Source: JBGSMF01 sp964651475 (lineage in GTDB: Bacteria; Chloroflexota; Anaerolineae; Fen-1058). From it: a stretch of 64,000 nt of DNA. Below are positions 17,044 through 25,575 of this stretch, piece by piece. Location of the stretch: positions 1 to 64,000 of the forward strand of contig CAZYXV010000004.1 of NCBI GenBank assembly GCA_964651475.1, written 5' to 3'. The notes below the pieces were generated by a model that saw nothing but the letters and a program-made list of their open reading frames with translations, ran no database searches and had not been told where the DNA came from. The position numbers and the translations under genes were made by a program. Positions within the stretch are counted from its first letter, which is position 1. The number at the start of each line of letters is the position of its first letter.

Positions 17044-17069
17044 AGTGACCTCCATTCCTTGAGCTGACC

Positions 17070-17203
17070 ATTGCACAGTATTGGTGTCAACTTAAGGCAG
17101 CCTGAGCCTGTCGAAGGCTGCTCCGCAAGCACGGTTCGACGGCTCGACTGAGCTCGCCGAGGTCAAGCTCATCGTGCTTAAGTTGACACTAATGATTGCA
17201 CAG
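17070..17203. mobile_element. 116-bp MITE with 9-bp target duplications
   Basis: The direct repeat ATTGCACAG occurs at 17070-17078 and 17195-17203. Between them lies a 116-bp element whose ends TATTGGTGTCAACTTAAG (17079-17096) and the reverse complement of 17177-17194 match at 16 of 18 positions. Inside is a hairpin GCAGCCT..AGGCTGC. It has no coding capacity. Perfect duplications imply a fairly recent insertion. It sits between the divergent membrane-protein and sigma-54 genes. Confidence 0.8.
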
Positions 17204-17289
17204 CCCCCGCGTTCTCCCGCTAATTCTTTAAATTGTACCACAAGCCGGCATGACGTGCTGAATTGTATTTTGTGGTATCCTTTAAGAAT

Positions 17290-17323
17290 CACCTCCAACG
17301 CGGCCAGACCGGGCGCGGAGGTG
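17290..17323 (+). promoter_or_regulatory. Hairpin upstream of the sigma-54 gene
   Basis: CACCTCC (17290-17296) pairs with GGAGGTG (17317-17323). The right arm is a perfect Shine-Dalgarno-like sequence, but it lies 22 nt before the ATG at 17346, which otherwise has no ribosome site. The hairpin may therefore affect translation of the sigma-54 gene. The rest of 17204-17345 shows no clear promoter. Confidence 0.35.
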
Positions 17324-17345
17324 TCTGAACAGTCAATCATATCTA

Positions 17346-18608
17346 ATGCTGCCCGTACCTAAATTGTCGCCTCACCCCATAGTTGCGCCGAGCCTGGTCG
17401 TTACGAATCGGCTGCTGGGCTGCAACACGCTCGAGTTGCCGCAGCGCGTGTTGGTCGAAGCTGCCGGCAATCTAATTCTGCGCTTGTTGCCCGCGCCCCG
17501 CTGTCCCCGCTGCGGGTTTCCTATGGGGCAAGATCACGTGTGCGCGTTGTGCGCGCGCCGCGCGTCCGAGCCGCCCGATGGATGGGAAGAACGCCTGGCC
17601 GTGCCAGAAGGGTTTCGCGATCAAGTGCTCTCTCAAGCGCGCCTGGCGCTCGACCAGGCCGATTACGCGCTGGCCGAGTTCATCGTGGCTTCGTTGGACG
17701 AGCGCGGCTTGCTGAGCGGCGACGTTGTTTCTACGTTGCCCCAACGCGCAGAGCACGTGTTGCGCGTGATCCAGTCGCTCGACCCGCCCGGCATTGCCGC
17801 CCGCACCACCGCCGAGTGCCTTTGCCTGCAGCTGGGACGCTTGACCGTCCCCGCGCCGCCGGCAGTGTATACATTGATTGGGCGCTGGCCCGACCTGCCC
17901 ACAGATCACCAGGCTCTGGCGCGCGCCTTGCGCATTACGCCCGACGAACTGGATGAAGCGTTGGCGTTCATGCGCGCGCATTTGCGACCTTTCCCGATTG
18001 TGGATGCGCCGGACGTGCTACCTTACCGGCGTGTGGATGTGGCGATCTTGCCCGCGCGCGATTCGCGTGGAACATTCGAGGTGATTGTGGCGCCTGGCCC
18101 GCGCGTGCGCGCCTGCGACGACCCCGCCGAATTGGGCGACGCGGAGCTCTCGCCAGACGATTGGCGCGCCCTGGCGCAGCACGCCGAGTTGTTGAACGGC
18201 GCTTTGCATCGGCGCGATCAAATGGTGCGCCAGGTTTTTGAGCAGGTCGCCGACCGGCAAAATGCCTTTTTGCAAAACGGACTGCGCCATCACCGGCCAC
18301 TCACGCGCGCCCAGGTGGCGCAAGCCTTAGCTGTGCATCCTTCTACGGTGGGGCGAGCTGCGGCCGGAAAATCCGTCTTGATCCCCTCCGGTCAAATTGT
18401 CCCGGCGGCCTTGTTCTTTGAGCGAGGCGCGGCAATTAAATGCGTCATTCGAGATATTGTTGCGCAAGAACCCCGCCCGCTCACCGACGCTCAACTGCAA
18501 GAACGCCTGGCCGGACAGGGCATTGTCATTGCTCGCCGAACGGTGGCCAAGTATCGCGCTGCGGCCGGCGTGTTGCCGGCGCGCCTGCAGTGGAATAAAC
18601 AAGCTTGA
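17346..18608 (+). CDS. rpoN: RNA polymerase sigma-54 factor with inserted zinc ribbon
   Basis: A 420-residue sigma-54. Region I is short (SLVVTNRLLGCNTLELPQRVLVEA). An unusual Cys4 zinc-ribbon motif follows at C53/C56/C66/C69 (CPRCGFPM..CALC) where other sigma-54 proteins have an acidic linker. The core-binding region includes LASLDERGLL-type repeats and IQSLDPPGIAARTTAECL, then the HTH (LTRAQVAQALAVHPSTVGRAAAGKS) and the RpoN box ARRTVAKYR at 396-404, which reads the -24 promoter element. It is shorter than the usual 450-500 residues. A sigma-54-dependent activator follows 89 bp downstream. Sigma-54 is patchy in Chloroflexota, and the Gln-rich region I is reduced. Confidence 0.9.
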   Translation: MLPVPKLSPHPIVAPSLVVTNRLLGCNTLELPQRVLVEAAGNLILRLLPAPRCPRCGFPMGQDHVCALCARRASEPPDGWEERLAVPEGFRDQVLSQARLALDQADYALAEFIVASLDERGLLSGDVVSTLPQRAEHVLRVIQSLDPPGIAARTTAECLCLQLGRLTVPAPPAVYTLIGRWPDLPTDHQALARALRITPDELDEALAFMRAHLRPFPIVDAPDVLPYRRVDVAILPARDSRGTFEVIVAPGPRVRACDDPAELGDAELSPDDWRALAQHAELLNGALHRRDQMVRQVFEQVADRQNAFLQNGLRHHRPLTRAQVAQALAVHPSTVGRAAAGKSVLIPSGQIVPAALFFERGAAIKCVIRDIVAQEPRPLTDAQLQERLAGQGIVIARRTVAKYRAAAGVLPARLQWNKQA

Positions 18609-18697
18609 GGGGGACCTCGTCGCTCGCCTGTTGATGACCCTATGCATCCAAGGCGGCCCCCATCACTTTCCCGGCCGTGCTCCTTCTGGGGGTTGAG

Positions 18698-20074
18698 ATG
18701 CACTACACTGTTCTAATCATTGACGACGATTTGCCCCTGTGGCAATTCTTGGGCAATGTCCTAAAGGACGAGGGGTACGAAACGTTGTGCGCGCCGACGG
18801 CGGCGGAAGGATTGAGCGTTATCCAGCGCCACGGCGCGGATATTGTGCTGTTGGATATGCGGCTGCCAGACGTGGACGGGTTGACGGTGCTGTCTGCCAT
18901 CAAACACGCGCGCCCGCACATGCCCGTCATTATCATCACCGGCTTTGGCAACATAAGCAACGCCGTCGAGGCCATGAAGCGCGGCGCGTACGATTACATC
19001 ACCAAGCCGTTTGACGCCAACTTTTTGCTGGCCGCCGTCGAGCGCGCCGTGGAAACCGTTTCCCTGCGCGCCGAAATTGAGCGTCTGCGCCAGGACAGCG
19101 CGGGCGATTTGGATACCCGCCTGATCGGCCAGACGCCCGAGATGCGCCGCTTGTCCGAATTGATTGAACGCATTGCCCCCACCCGGGTCAGCATTCTCAT
19201 CCAGGGACCCAGCGGCGCGGGCAAGGAAATCGTCGCCCGCCAGATTCACCGCTCCAGTCTTCGCGCCGAGCGTCCCTTCGTCCCCATTAACTGCGCCGCC
19301 ATTCCAGACACGTTATTAGAAAGCGAGTTGTTCGGCTACGAGGCCGGCGCCTTTACCGGCGCGCTCCGCCCCAAAAAGGGCCTGATCGAATCGGCGCATA
19401 CGGGCACGCTGTTCCTGGACGAGATCAGCGGGATGAAACCCGATATGCAGGCCAAATTATTGCGTGTGTTGGAAGAGCACCGCGTGCGCCGCCTGGGCAG
19501 CACTACAGATGTGCTGGTTGACATTCGTATCCTGGCGGCCTCCAATCAAGATATTCCCAGCCTCGTCAAGGCTGGCACGTTCCGTGAAGACTTGTATTAT
19601 CGCCTGGGTGTGATCGTCTTTACGCTGCCGCCGCTGCGGGAACGCGTCGACGATATTCCCTTGTTCCTGGCTTATTTTATCTAAAAACTGGATGCCGAGA
19701 TGGGGCGGCGAGTGGAGGGAATATCGGACCGGGCGCTTGCCATGCTAAAGCATTACGCCTGGCCGGGGAATGTGCGGGAACTGCGCAACGTGATCGAACG
19801 CGCTATGGTCCTGTGCGACGGCCCGCAAATTGATACAGAACACCTGCCGGCTGAAATCAGCCGCGCCGCGCTGAACGAACCGCCGCTAACTGCCGCCGAC
19901 CCGCAAAGTGGTTCGCTCAGCTTAAAAGAGCGCGTGGCGCAGTTGGAAATCGCCCTCGTCACGCGCGCCTTGCAAGAATCCGGCGGCAATCAGGCCGAGG
20001 CCGCGCGCACGTTGGGCATCTCGCGAGACGAGTTGAGATATCGCATCAAACGCTATGCCCTGAATCAACATTAA
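18698..20074 (+). pseudogene. NtrC-type sigma-54 activator with in-frame TAA
   Basis: A receiver (D53 in VLLDMRLPDVDG) is followed by a sigma-54-interacting AAA+ domain: Walker A GPSGAGKE at 170-177, GAFTGA at 217-222, Walker B TLFLDE at 237-242, and sensor I near ILAASNQD. At codon 329 (19682-19684) a TAA stops the frame inside LFLAYFI-stop-KLDAEMGRRV. The same frame then continues without a shift through sensor II (WPGNVRELRNVIERA) and a Fis-type HTH (GGNQAEAARTLGISRDELRYRIKRY) to 20074. The short product would lack DNA binding. It is either a recent nonsense mutation, an assembly error or recoding. The start at 18698 is where the receiver begins. Confidence 0.88.
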
Positions 20075-20091
20075 ACTTTTAGCGCAAAGAT

Positions 20092-20640
20092 TTACTTGTG
20101 GACCGTACACCCTTCCAGGTTGGCGCAAAACGCCCGGCAGATATCTAGCGTGGTGCCAGCGTAGAGAATATAAAACTCGTTGCCGTCTTTGGTCAGGGTA
20201 TAGTTGGCCGTGCACGGCTGAATCGTCATCTCCTGGGTCTGCGGGCCTTTTTTGAGTGCGACACAGCGAAACAAATTCATCGGGTCGAGCAGTGCGCCGC
20301 GGTCGGCAATCGCCACCGTCCCGGCCGATAGCGGATTGTCTTGATGGCTGTAAATGCGCGCCCTGACCGCGCCTACTTCCTGGTAACATCCAACGATGCC
20401 ATCTATAGCCGTTACCGCCGCTGCCAGTTCTGGATGGCCGGCCAGGAGCGCCGCGCCGCCGCTCAGCTTGCTGAGATAATCCGTAAGTGTTTGCCCTTCG
20501 GTCACGGTATAACCGGGCAGGTCCGGCAACATTTCGACGGCGGGCGGCACAGCCGTTGGCTGGCTGCCGAAACTCGGAATCAAATCGCACCCGCTCAGGA
20601 CTAGGACGAGAGCGATCACGCAGACCACACGCTTGGACAT
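20092..20640 (-). CDS. Predicted lipoprotein, 182 aa
   Basis: The N-terminus MSKRVVCVIALVLVLSGCDLIPS is a lipoprotein signal with lipobox LSGC. The mature part has GYTVTEGQTLTDYLSKLSG, which resembles a LysM start but lacks the rest, then a beta-rich domain with paired cysteines (FRCVALKK, IQPCTANYT, CRAFCANLEGCTVHK), probably disulfide-bonded outside the cell. I do not recognise the family. It is convergent with the broken sigma-54 activator, with 17 bp between stops. Confidence 0.65.
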   Translation of the reverse strand: MSKRVVCVIALVLVLSGCDLIPSFGSQPTAVPPAVEMLPDLPGYTVTEGQTLTDYLSKLSGGAALLAGHPELAAAVTAIDGIVGCYQEVGAVRARIYSHQDNPLSAGTVAIADRGALLDPMNLFRCVALKKGPQTQEMTIQPCTANYTLTKDGNEFYILYAGTTLDICRAFCANLEGCTVHK

Positions 20641-20779
20641 GTTACACCTCCCTTTTATTCACCTTCTCACCCGCGCCAGTGTGCCTTCATTCTAACACAA
20701 TCCGCGCAGCGGGCAACAGGCGCGGGTGCTTGCCTCTGGCGAGCGTGAGCATTTTAGGCCCGCCGGCCAAAATACTCAC

Positions 20780-20808
20780 TTGACGAAACCCCTCACATCG
20801 GTTACAAT
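20780..20808 (+). promoter_or_regulatory. Promoter of ffh
   Basis: TTGACG (20780-20785) and TACAAT (20803-20808) are separated by exactly 17 bp, 24 bp upstream of the ffh start. This is close to the housekeeping sigma-70 consensus. Confidence 0.8.
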
Positions 20809-20831
20809 CTTTTCTCGCATCGGGTGATAGT

Positions 20832-22157
20832 ATGTTTGAAACACTAACCGGCAAGCTACAGGCTGTCTTTGACAAGCTCTCCAAGCGCGGCATCCTGACC
20901 GAAGAGGACGTGGATGTGGCGCTGCGCGAGGTGCGCCTGGCGCTGCTGGAAGCAGACGTGCATTATACCGTCACCAAAGATTTCCTGGCGCGCGTTCGCG
21001 CGCGCGCTGTTGGGGTAGAGGTTCGCAAGCACTTGAACCCGGCCCAACAGGTCGTTAAAATCGTTCACGAAGAGCTGATCGCCACACTGGGCCAACCGGC
21101 ATCGCTCAACCTTTCAGGCCCCAGCCCGCACGTCATCATGCTGGTGGGCCTGCAAGGCGCCGGAAAAACTACCATGGCGGCCAAGCTTGCCCATCGCCTG
21201 CGCAAGTCGGGACAGCGCCCTCTGCTGGTGGCGGCTGATACCTACCGTCCGGCGGCCATTACCCAACTCGAAGTGCTGGGCAAGCAACTGGGCATCCCGG
21301 TGCACAGCGAAGGCGCGGCCCCGCCTCCGCCCGAAATCTGCCGCAACGCGCTCAAGCACGCTCGCGATGGCGCGTACAGCGCGGTGATTTTGGATACGGC
21401 CGGGCGTCTGCACATCAACGACGAGATGATGGCCGAGCTGGAAGCCATCAAGCAAATCGTTACGCCGTGCGACGTGCTGCTGGTGGTAGACGCCATGACG
21501 GGCCAAGACGCGGTGCGCGTGGCCGACGAGTTCAACAAGCGCGTCGGCGTCACCGGGCTGGTTATGACCAAAGTGGATGGCGACGCGCGCGGCGGCGCGG
21601 CCATCAGCGTCCGTTCGGTCACCGGCGTGCCGATCAAGTTTATCGGCGTGGGCGAAAAGACCGACGCGCTGGAGCCGTTCGCGCCCGACCGGCTGGCCAA
21701 CCGCATTCTGGGGATGGGCGATATGCTCAGCCTGATCGAGAAAGCGGAGGCCACGCTGGACAAGGAGCAGGCCGCCGAAATGACCAGCAAGATGCTGGAA
21801 GGCAAGTTCGACCTGGAGGATTTCCTGAACCAGTTGCAGCAGGTCAAAAAGATGGGGCCCATTGGCCAACTGCTGGACATGATTCCGGGCTTTTCAAAAA
21901 TGAAATTGCCCACCGAAGAACTCGAGATGGCCGATGGGCAGATCAAGCACGTCGAGGCCATCATCCACTCGATGACGCCCCAGGAGCGCCATCACCCGGA
22001 AATCCTCAACGGCAGCCGCAAACGGCGCGTGGCGCGCGGCAGCGGCACGACCGTCCAGGAAATCAATCAACTGCTTTCACAATTCCGCCAGATGCAGCGG
22101 ATGATGAAACAAATCGGATCGGGCAAGGGACGCGGGCTGTTATCCATGTTCCGCTGA
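20832..22157 (+). CDS. ffh: Signal recognition particle protein Ffh
   Basis: A 441-residue SRP54 GTPase. The N domain (LTEEDVDVALREVRLALLEADVHY) is followed by the G domain with P-loop GLQGAGKTTMAAKLA, DTYRPAAITQLE, the DTAGRLHIN switch and TKVDGDARGG. The Met-rich M domain comes last (FSKMKLPTEELEMADG..RRVARGSGTTVQEINQLLSQFRQMQRMMKQIGSG), which binds SRP RNA and signal sequences. It directs nascent membrane proteins to FtsY at the membrane. It starts the ffh-rpsP-khpA-rimM cluster conserved in many bacteria and has its own promoter. Confidence 0.97.
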   Translation: MFETLTGKLQAVFDKLSKRGILTEEDVDVALREVRLALLEADVHYTVTKDFLARVRARAVGVEVRKHLNPAQQVVKIVHEELIATLGQPASLNLSGPSPHVIMLVGLQGAGKTTMAAKLAHRLRKSGQRPLLVAADTYRPAAITQLEVLGKQLGIPVHSEGAAPPPPEICRNALKHARDGAYSAVILDTAGRLHINDEMMAELEAIKQIVTPCDVLLVVDAMTGQDAVRVADEFNKRVGVTGLVMTKVDGDARGGAAISVRSVTGVPIKFIGVGEKTDALEPFAPDRLANRILGMGDMLSLIEKAEATLDKEQAAEMTSKMLEGKFDLEDFLNQLQQVKKMGPIGQLLDMIPGFSKMKLPTEELEMADGQIKHVEAIIHSMTPQERHHPEILNGSRKRRVARGSGTTVQEINQLLSQFRQMQRMMKQIGSGKGRGLLSMFR

Positions 22158-22196
22158 TCTGCCCAGGGTGTTTGAAATTTTTCAAGGAGTAAGCAA

Positions 22197-22577
22197 GTGG
22201 TACGTATTCGATTGCGCCGTATTGGCGCCAAACGGCAGCCCAGTTATCGCATCGTCGTGGCGGACGCAGAATCGCCGCGCGATGGTCGCTTTATTGAAAA
22301 CATTGGGTTCTACAACCCGCGCACCGAGCCAGGCACGCTCGAACTCGACGAGGAACGCGCTTTGCACTGGCTCAAGGTCGGCGCGCAGCCTAGCGAGTCT
22401 GTGCTGCGATTGCTGACCCGGCTGGGCACCATGGAGCGCTTTCGCCGGCTGAAAGGAGGCGAGCCGTTGGAGGTATTGGTGGAAGAGGCTCGGCAGGCGG
22501 CTGCTGCCAAACCACCTATTGATCCGAAGACGCGCCTGCGCAAGCCCCAGGCTGCTGTAGAAACCACAGCAGCTTAG
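22197..22577 (+). CDS. rpsP: 30S ribosomal protein S16
   Basis: A 126-residue protein starting with GTG after AAGGAG: VRIRLRRIGAKRQPSYRIVVADAESPRDGRFIENIGFYNP is the universal S16 start. The core ends near residue 90; the rest (EEARQAAAAKPPIDPKTRLRKPQ) is a short Ala/Lys-rich tail. It is part of the small ribosomal subunit. It follows ffh by 39 bp in the usual order. Confidence 0.97.
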   Translation: MVRIRLRRIGAKRQPSYRIVVADAESPRDGRFIENIGFYNPRTEPGTLELDEERALHWLKVGAQPSESVLRLLTRLGTMERFRRLKGGEPLEVLVEEARQAAAAKPPIDPKTRLRKPQAAVETTAA

Positions 22578-22601
22578 GCTAAGGACTGGATAGTCTTAGC
22601 C
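22577..22601 (+). other. Intercistronic hairpin between rpsP and khpA
   Basis: GGCTAAGGACT and AGTCTTAGCC pair with one bulged base directly after the rpsP stop. No U-tract follows, so it is more likely an RNA-processing or stabilising hairpin than a terminator. Confidence 0.4.
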
Positions 22602-22704
22602 AACGAGCCTGGCCTGCGCTGGAAGCTGACTCCCTAATCCAAACTGTGAACATTCGACGTCTTGTATTTCCATTTCAATCCTACAAGAAACCAGGGAGAT
22701 TAAC

Positions 22705-22932
22705 ATGAAAGATCTAGTCGAGTACATTGCTAAATCGTTGGTCGCTGACCCTTCACAGGTACAGGTCAGCGAAGTCACAGGGAGTGGTTCGCTCATCATA
22801 GAGCTGCGTGTATCGCCCGAAGACATGGGGCGCATCATCGGCAAGAACGGGCGAGTGGTCAACGCCATACGAACGTTGCTTCGCGCAAGCGCCGCCAGGC
22901 AAGGGAAACGGGTGACGCTGGAAATCATCTAG
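22705..22932 (+). CDS. khpA: KH-domain RNA-binding protein KhpA
   Basis: A 75-residue single KH domain of the KhpA (YlqC) family. It starts MKDLVEYIAKSLVADPSQVQV and has the RNA-gripping GKNG loop in RIIGKNGRVVNAIRTLLRA. KhpA binds RNA, often with KhpB, and affects cell shape and division in Firmicutes. Its place between rpsP and rimM is the conserved one. A GGGAG site precedes the ATG. Confidence 0.95.
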   Translation: MKDLVEYIAKSLVADPSQVQVSEVTGSGSLIIELRVSPEDMGRIIGKNGRVVNAIRTLLRASAARQGKRVTLEII

Positions 22933-22951
22933 CGTTTGTAGACCGGGACAG

Positions 22952-23497
22952 ATGAACAAGCCAGTCGCATCAGGCTCAGGAATAAGGCGAGGCCGTGTTC
23001 CTGAGCCTCATTTTTTAATTGTCGCCCGCGTGCGCAAGTCGTTCGGACTGCGCGGCGACCTCAAACTGCACGTGCTCACCGACCATCCCGAAAAACTTGC
23101 TGGAACAGTCTATGTGGGCGAAACGCTCGCCCCTTACCAGGTGGAACGCCTCTGGCAGCGCGCCGACGACTGGCTGCTCAAGCTAAAAGGGTGCGACGAT
23201 CGCACCCAGGCCGACGCGCTGCAAGGCCAGGCGATACACATCAATTTGCAAGACGCCGCGCCGCTGGAGCCTAACGTGTACTACCACCACCAGCTCATCG
23301 GCCTCAGGGTCGTCACGCTCGAAGGCCAGGAGCTGGGCGTGTTGGACGAAATATTAGTAACCGGCGCGAATGATGTGTACGTGGTGCATGGGCCGCGCGG
23401 CGAGGTGCTTTTGCCGGCGCGCGTCGAGGTCATTCGCCAGGTTGATTTGGAGCGCGGCGTGATGGCTGTGCAGCTCTTGCCCGGCCTGCTGCCCTGA
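22952..23497 (+). CDS. rimM: Ribosome maturation factor RimM
   Basis: A 181-residue protein. The N-terminal RimM domain has the signature VARVRKSFGLRGDLKLHVLTDHPEKL, and the C-terminal PRC-barrel has YYHHQLIGLRVVTLEGQELGVLDEILVTGANDVYVV ending in LLPARVEVIRQVDLERGVMAVQLLPGLL. RimM binds S19 and helps mature the 16S rRNA 3' domain. No trmD follows, although the usual cluster continues with it. A non-conserved start, MNKPVASGSGIRRGRVPE, precedes the domain; a later start is possible. Confidence 0.96.
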   Translation: MNKPVASGSGIRRGRVPEPHFLIVARVRKSFGLRGDLKLHVLTDHPEKLAGTVYVGETLAPYQVERLWQRADDWLLKLKGCDDRTQADALQGQAIHINLQDAAPLEPNVYYHHQLIGLRVVTLEGQELGVLDEILVTGANDVYVVHGPRGEVLLPARVEVIRQVDLERGVMAVQLLPGLLP

Positions 23498-23528
23498 TTG
23501 CGCCGCACCCACGGAGTGTTTCCCCCGC

Positions 23529-23557
23529 TTGACCTTTTGCCATCTTTCAAGTATAGT
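23529..23557 (+). promoter_or_regulatory. Promoter of the mazG-dprA operon
   Basis: TTGACC (23529-23534) and TATAGT (23552-23557) have a 17-bp spacer, 67 bp upstream of the mazG-like start and just after rimM. A strong sigma-70-type match. Confidence 0.75.
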
Positions 23558-23624
23558 CCCCCTGGTATATTGACATCGGCAGCCAGCCATCAGCCTGTCG
23601 CGCGGCGCAAAGGCAGAGTGAGTC

Positions 23625-23990
23625 ATGTCGGTTTATCTTGATAAGAAAATCCTGTGCATCCGAGACATGCAGGCTTTTCACGAATCGCTCGACCGCGAAA
23701 AGAGCTTTGACGTGGACATGCTCAGAAACGTGGCCTACCTTTCCGAAGAGGTTGGAGAGGTTGTGAGCGCCATTCGCGATTTGCAAAACGCGGGCGAACC
23801 CTCTACACTGGAAGATGCCAAAGCGCACCTGGGCGAGGAGTTGGCTGATTGTTTGGCTTATATCCTCAAGCTTGCGAACTATGGCGGCATAGATTTGCAA
23901 GAGGCATACGCGCGCAAGATGGAGCGGAATCTCACGCGCACCTGGCGCGCCAGGCAAGCCGCCGCGCAGCAGACGAGGGCAAGGCGCTGA
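23625..23990 (+). CDS. MazG-like nucleotide pyrophosphohydrolase
   Basis: A 121-residue all-alpha NTP pyrophosphatase of the MazG/dUTPase-like superfamily. The metal-binding EExxE motif is in YLSEEVGEVVSAI, and the second acidic pair in LGEELADCLAYILKLANYGGIDL (ExxD). The C-terminus carries ARKMERNLTRTW. It probably hydrolyses non-canonical or excess NTPs to NMP plus pyrophosphate. It is the first gene of an operon with dprA 2 bp downstream and a second nucleotide-sanitising enzyme (Nudix) further on. Confidence 0.88.
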   Translation: MSVYLDKKILCIRDMQAFHESLDREKSFDVDMLRNVAYLSEEVGEVVSAIRDLQNAGEPSTLEDAKAHLGEELADCLAYILKLANYGGIDLQEAYARKMERNLTRTWRARQAAAQQTRARR

Positions 23991-23992
23991 CC

Positions 23993-25105
23993 ATGAGCAA
24001 CATTCGATACTGGGTTGGCTTTAACCGCGCCCCCGGCATCGGGCCAGCCAAAGTGCGGGCGCTATTGGATCATTTCGGCAACCTTGAACTGGCATGGCGC
24101 GCTACACCCGCTGAATTACACGAGGCGGGCCTGGACTGGCGCGCCATCGAAAACCTGGTCAAACTGCGCAATTCGTATGATCCTGATACCGATCTGCGCA
24201 AAGTAGAGCGCGCCGGCGCGCACATCCTGACGTGGGATGATCCGGCCTACCCCGTCCGCCTGCGCGAAATTCCCAATCCGCCGCCAGTGTTGTACGTCAA
24301 GGGCGGCCTGGTCGAAAGCGACCAATGGGCGCTGGCCATCGTCGGCACGCGCCGCGCCACAGCTTACGGCAAAGAAGCCGCGCGCGCCTTTGCCAACGAG
24401 CTGGCGCTCAATGGCGTGACGGTGGTGAGCGGGTTGGCGCGCGGGATTGACGCCGCGGCGCACCAGGCAGCGTTGGATGCTGGCGGGCGCACGATTGCGG
24501 TGCTGGGGCACGGAATTGACCAGATCTATCCGCCCGAACATCGCAAGCTGGCCGAACAGATTGTTCAACACGGCGCGCTGGTGAGTGATTACGCGCCGGG
24601 CACGCAGCCCGAAGCCGTCAACTTTCCGCCGCGCAACCGCATCATCAGCGGACTTAGCCTGGGTGTGTTGGTCGTGGAGGCGGGCGAAACGTCGGGCGCG
24701 CTGATTACGGCCGACTTTGCCGCCGAGCAGGGGCGCGACGTGTTTGCCGTGCCGGGCAACGTGTTTGCGCGCAGCTCGGCCGGCACGAACCGGCTGCTGC
24801 GCGACGGCGCGGCGATGGCGCTGTGCGCGCAAGACGTCCTCGAACAGTTGAACATGACGATGGTCGCGCAGCACATCGAGGCGCGCGCCGCCATCCCACC
24901 CCAAGACGAGACAGAGCAAAAGTTGTACTCGCTGCTTTCGTCCGAGCCGGTGCACATTGACGAGATTGGCCGGCAAACCGGGCTGCCCATAGAGCAAGTC
25001 TCAAGCGCGCTCACGCTGATGGAACTCAAAGGCATGGTGCGGCAGGTGGGAGGCATGAATTACGTCGTGGCGCGCGAAGGGCGGGTGGAGTACAAGGTGG
25101 ACTGA
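23993..25105 (+). CDS. dprA: DNA-processing protein DprA
   Basis: A 370-residue protein. The N-terminal helix-hairpin/SAM-like part is RYWVGFNRAPGIGPAKVRALLDHFGN. The Rossmann core carries AIVGTRRATAYGKEAARAFANELA, VVSGLARGIDAAAHQAAL, GGRTIAVLGHGIDQIYPPEH and NFPPRNRIISGLSLGVLVVEA. A C-terminal winged helix (PVHIDEIGRQTGLPIEQVSSALTLMELKG) completes it. DprA loads RecA on incoming single-stranded DNA during transformation. The start at 23993 lies 2 bp after mazG, where the DprA homology begins. Confidence 0.96.
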   Translation: MSNIRYWVGFNRAPGIGPAKVRALLDHFGNLELAWRATPAELHEAGLDWRAIENLVKLRNSYDPDTDLRKVERAGAHILTWDDPAYPVRLREIPNPPPVLYVKGGLVESDQWALAIVGTRRATAYGKEAARAFANELALNGVTVVSGLARGIDAAAHQAALDAGGRTIAVLGHGIDQIYPPEHRKLAEQIVQHGALVSDYAPGTQPEAVNFPPRNRIISGLSLGVLVVEAGETSGALITADFAAEQGRDVFAVPGNVFARSSAGTNRLLRDGAAMALCAQDVLEQLNMTMVAQHIEARAAIPPQDETEQKLYSLLSSEPVHIDEIGRQTGLPIEQVSSALTLMELKGMVRQVGGMNYVVAREGRVEYKVD

Positions 25106-25107
25106 AA

Positions 25108-25575
25108 ATGACGCGAGCCACACTTTGCTTTCTGGTAAAGGGGCAGCCCGTGAGCGAGATCCTGTTGGGATTAAAAAAGGCGGGCTTTGGCGCGGGGAAA
25201 TACAATGGCCTGGGCGGCAAAATCCAGGCCGGCGAGACGGTGGAAAGCGCCGCTATCCGAGAAGTAGAAGAAGAAGCAGGCGTCAAAATCTCGGAGATGC
25301 AAGATGTGGGGCGATTGACGTTCTTGTTCCCCGCCAGGCCCGAATGGAATCAGGTTGTTCACGTGTTTCTAGCCAGGTCTTGGAAGGGGGAACCCGCGGA
25401 AAGCAATGAAATGAAACCGGCCTGGTTTAGCGCAAGCCAGATTCCGTTTGAGCGCATGTGGCAGGACGATTCCCATTGGCTTCCGCTCGTGCTGGGAGGC
25501 GCACGGGTGAGAGCGAGCTTTACGTTCAAGGACGATAACGAATCTATTGATCACGTGGAAATGGAAGAGTGGTAA
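25108..25575 (+). CDS. Nudix hydrolase, MTH1 (8-oxo-dGTPase) type
   Basis: A 155-residue Nudix protein. The Nudix box is GKIQAGETVESAAIREVEEE with AGV directly after, a full match to GX5EX7REUXEEXGU. GKYNGLGGKIQ before it and the late PAWFSASQIPFERMWQDDSHWLPLVL are typical of the MTH1/NUDT1 group, which removes oxidised purine nucleotides. Its ATG comes 2 bp after dprA, and its TAA overlaps the next ATG. It likely serves DNA maintenance together with the MazG-like enzyme. Confidence 0.88.
   Translation: MTRATLCFLVKGQPVSEILLGLKKAGFGAGKYNGLGGKIQAGETVESAAIREVEEEAGVKISEMQDVGRLTFLFPARPEWNQVVHVFLARSWKGEPAESNEMKPAWFSASQIPFERMWQDDSHWLPLVLGGARVRASFTFKDDNESIDHVEMEEW

Noticed and set aside
17228..17290. 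Sigma-54 -24/-12 promoter before the sigma-54 gene
   Set aside because: GGCATGACGTGC has GG and GC but the spacing is too short for the consensus.
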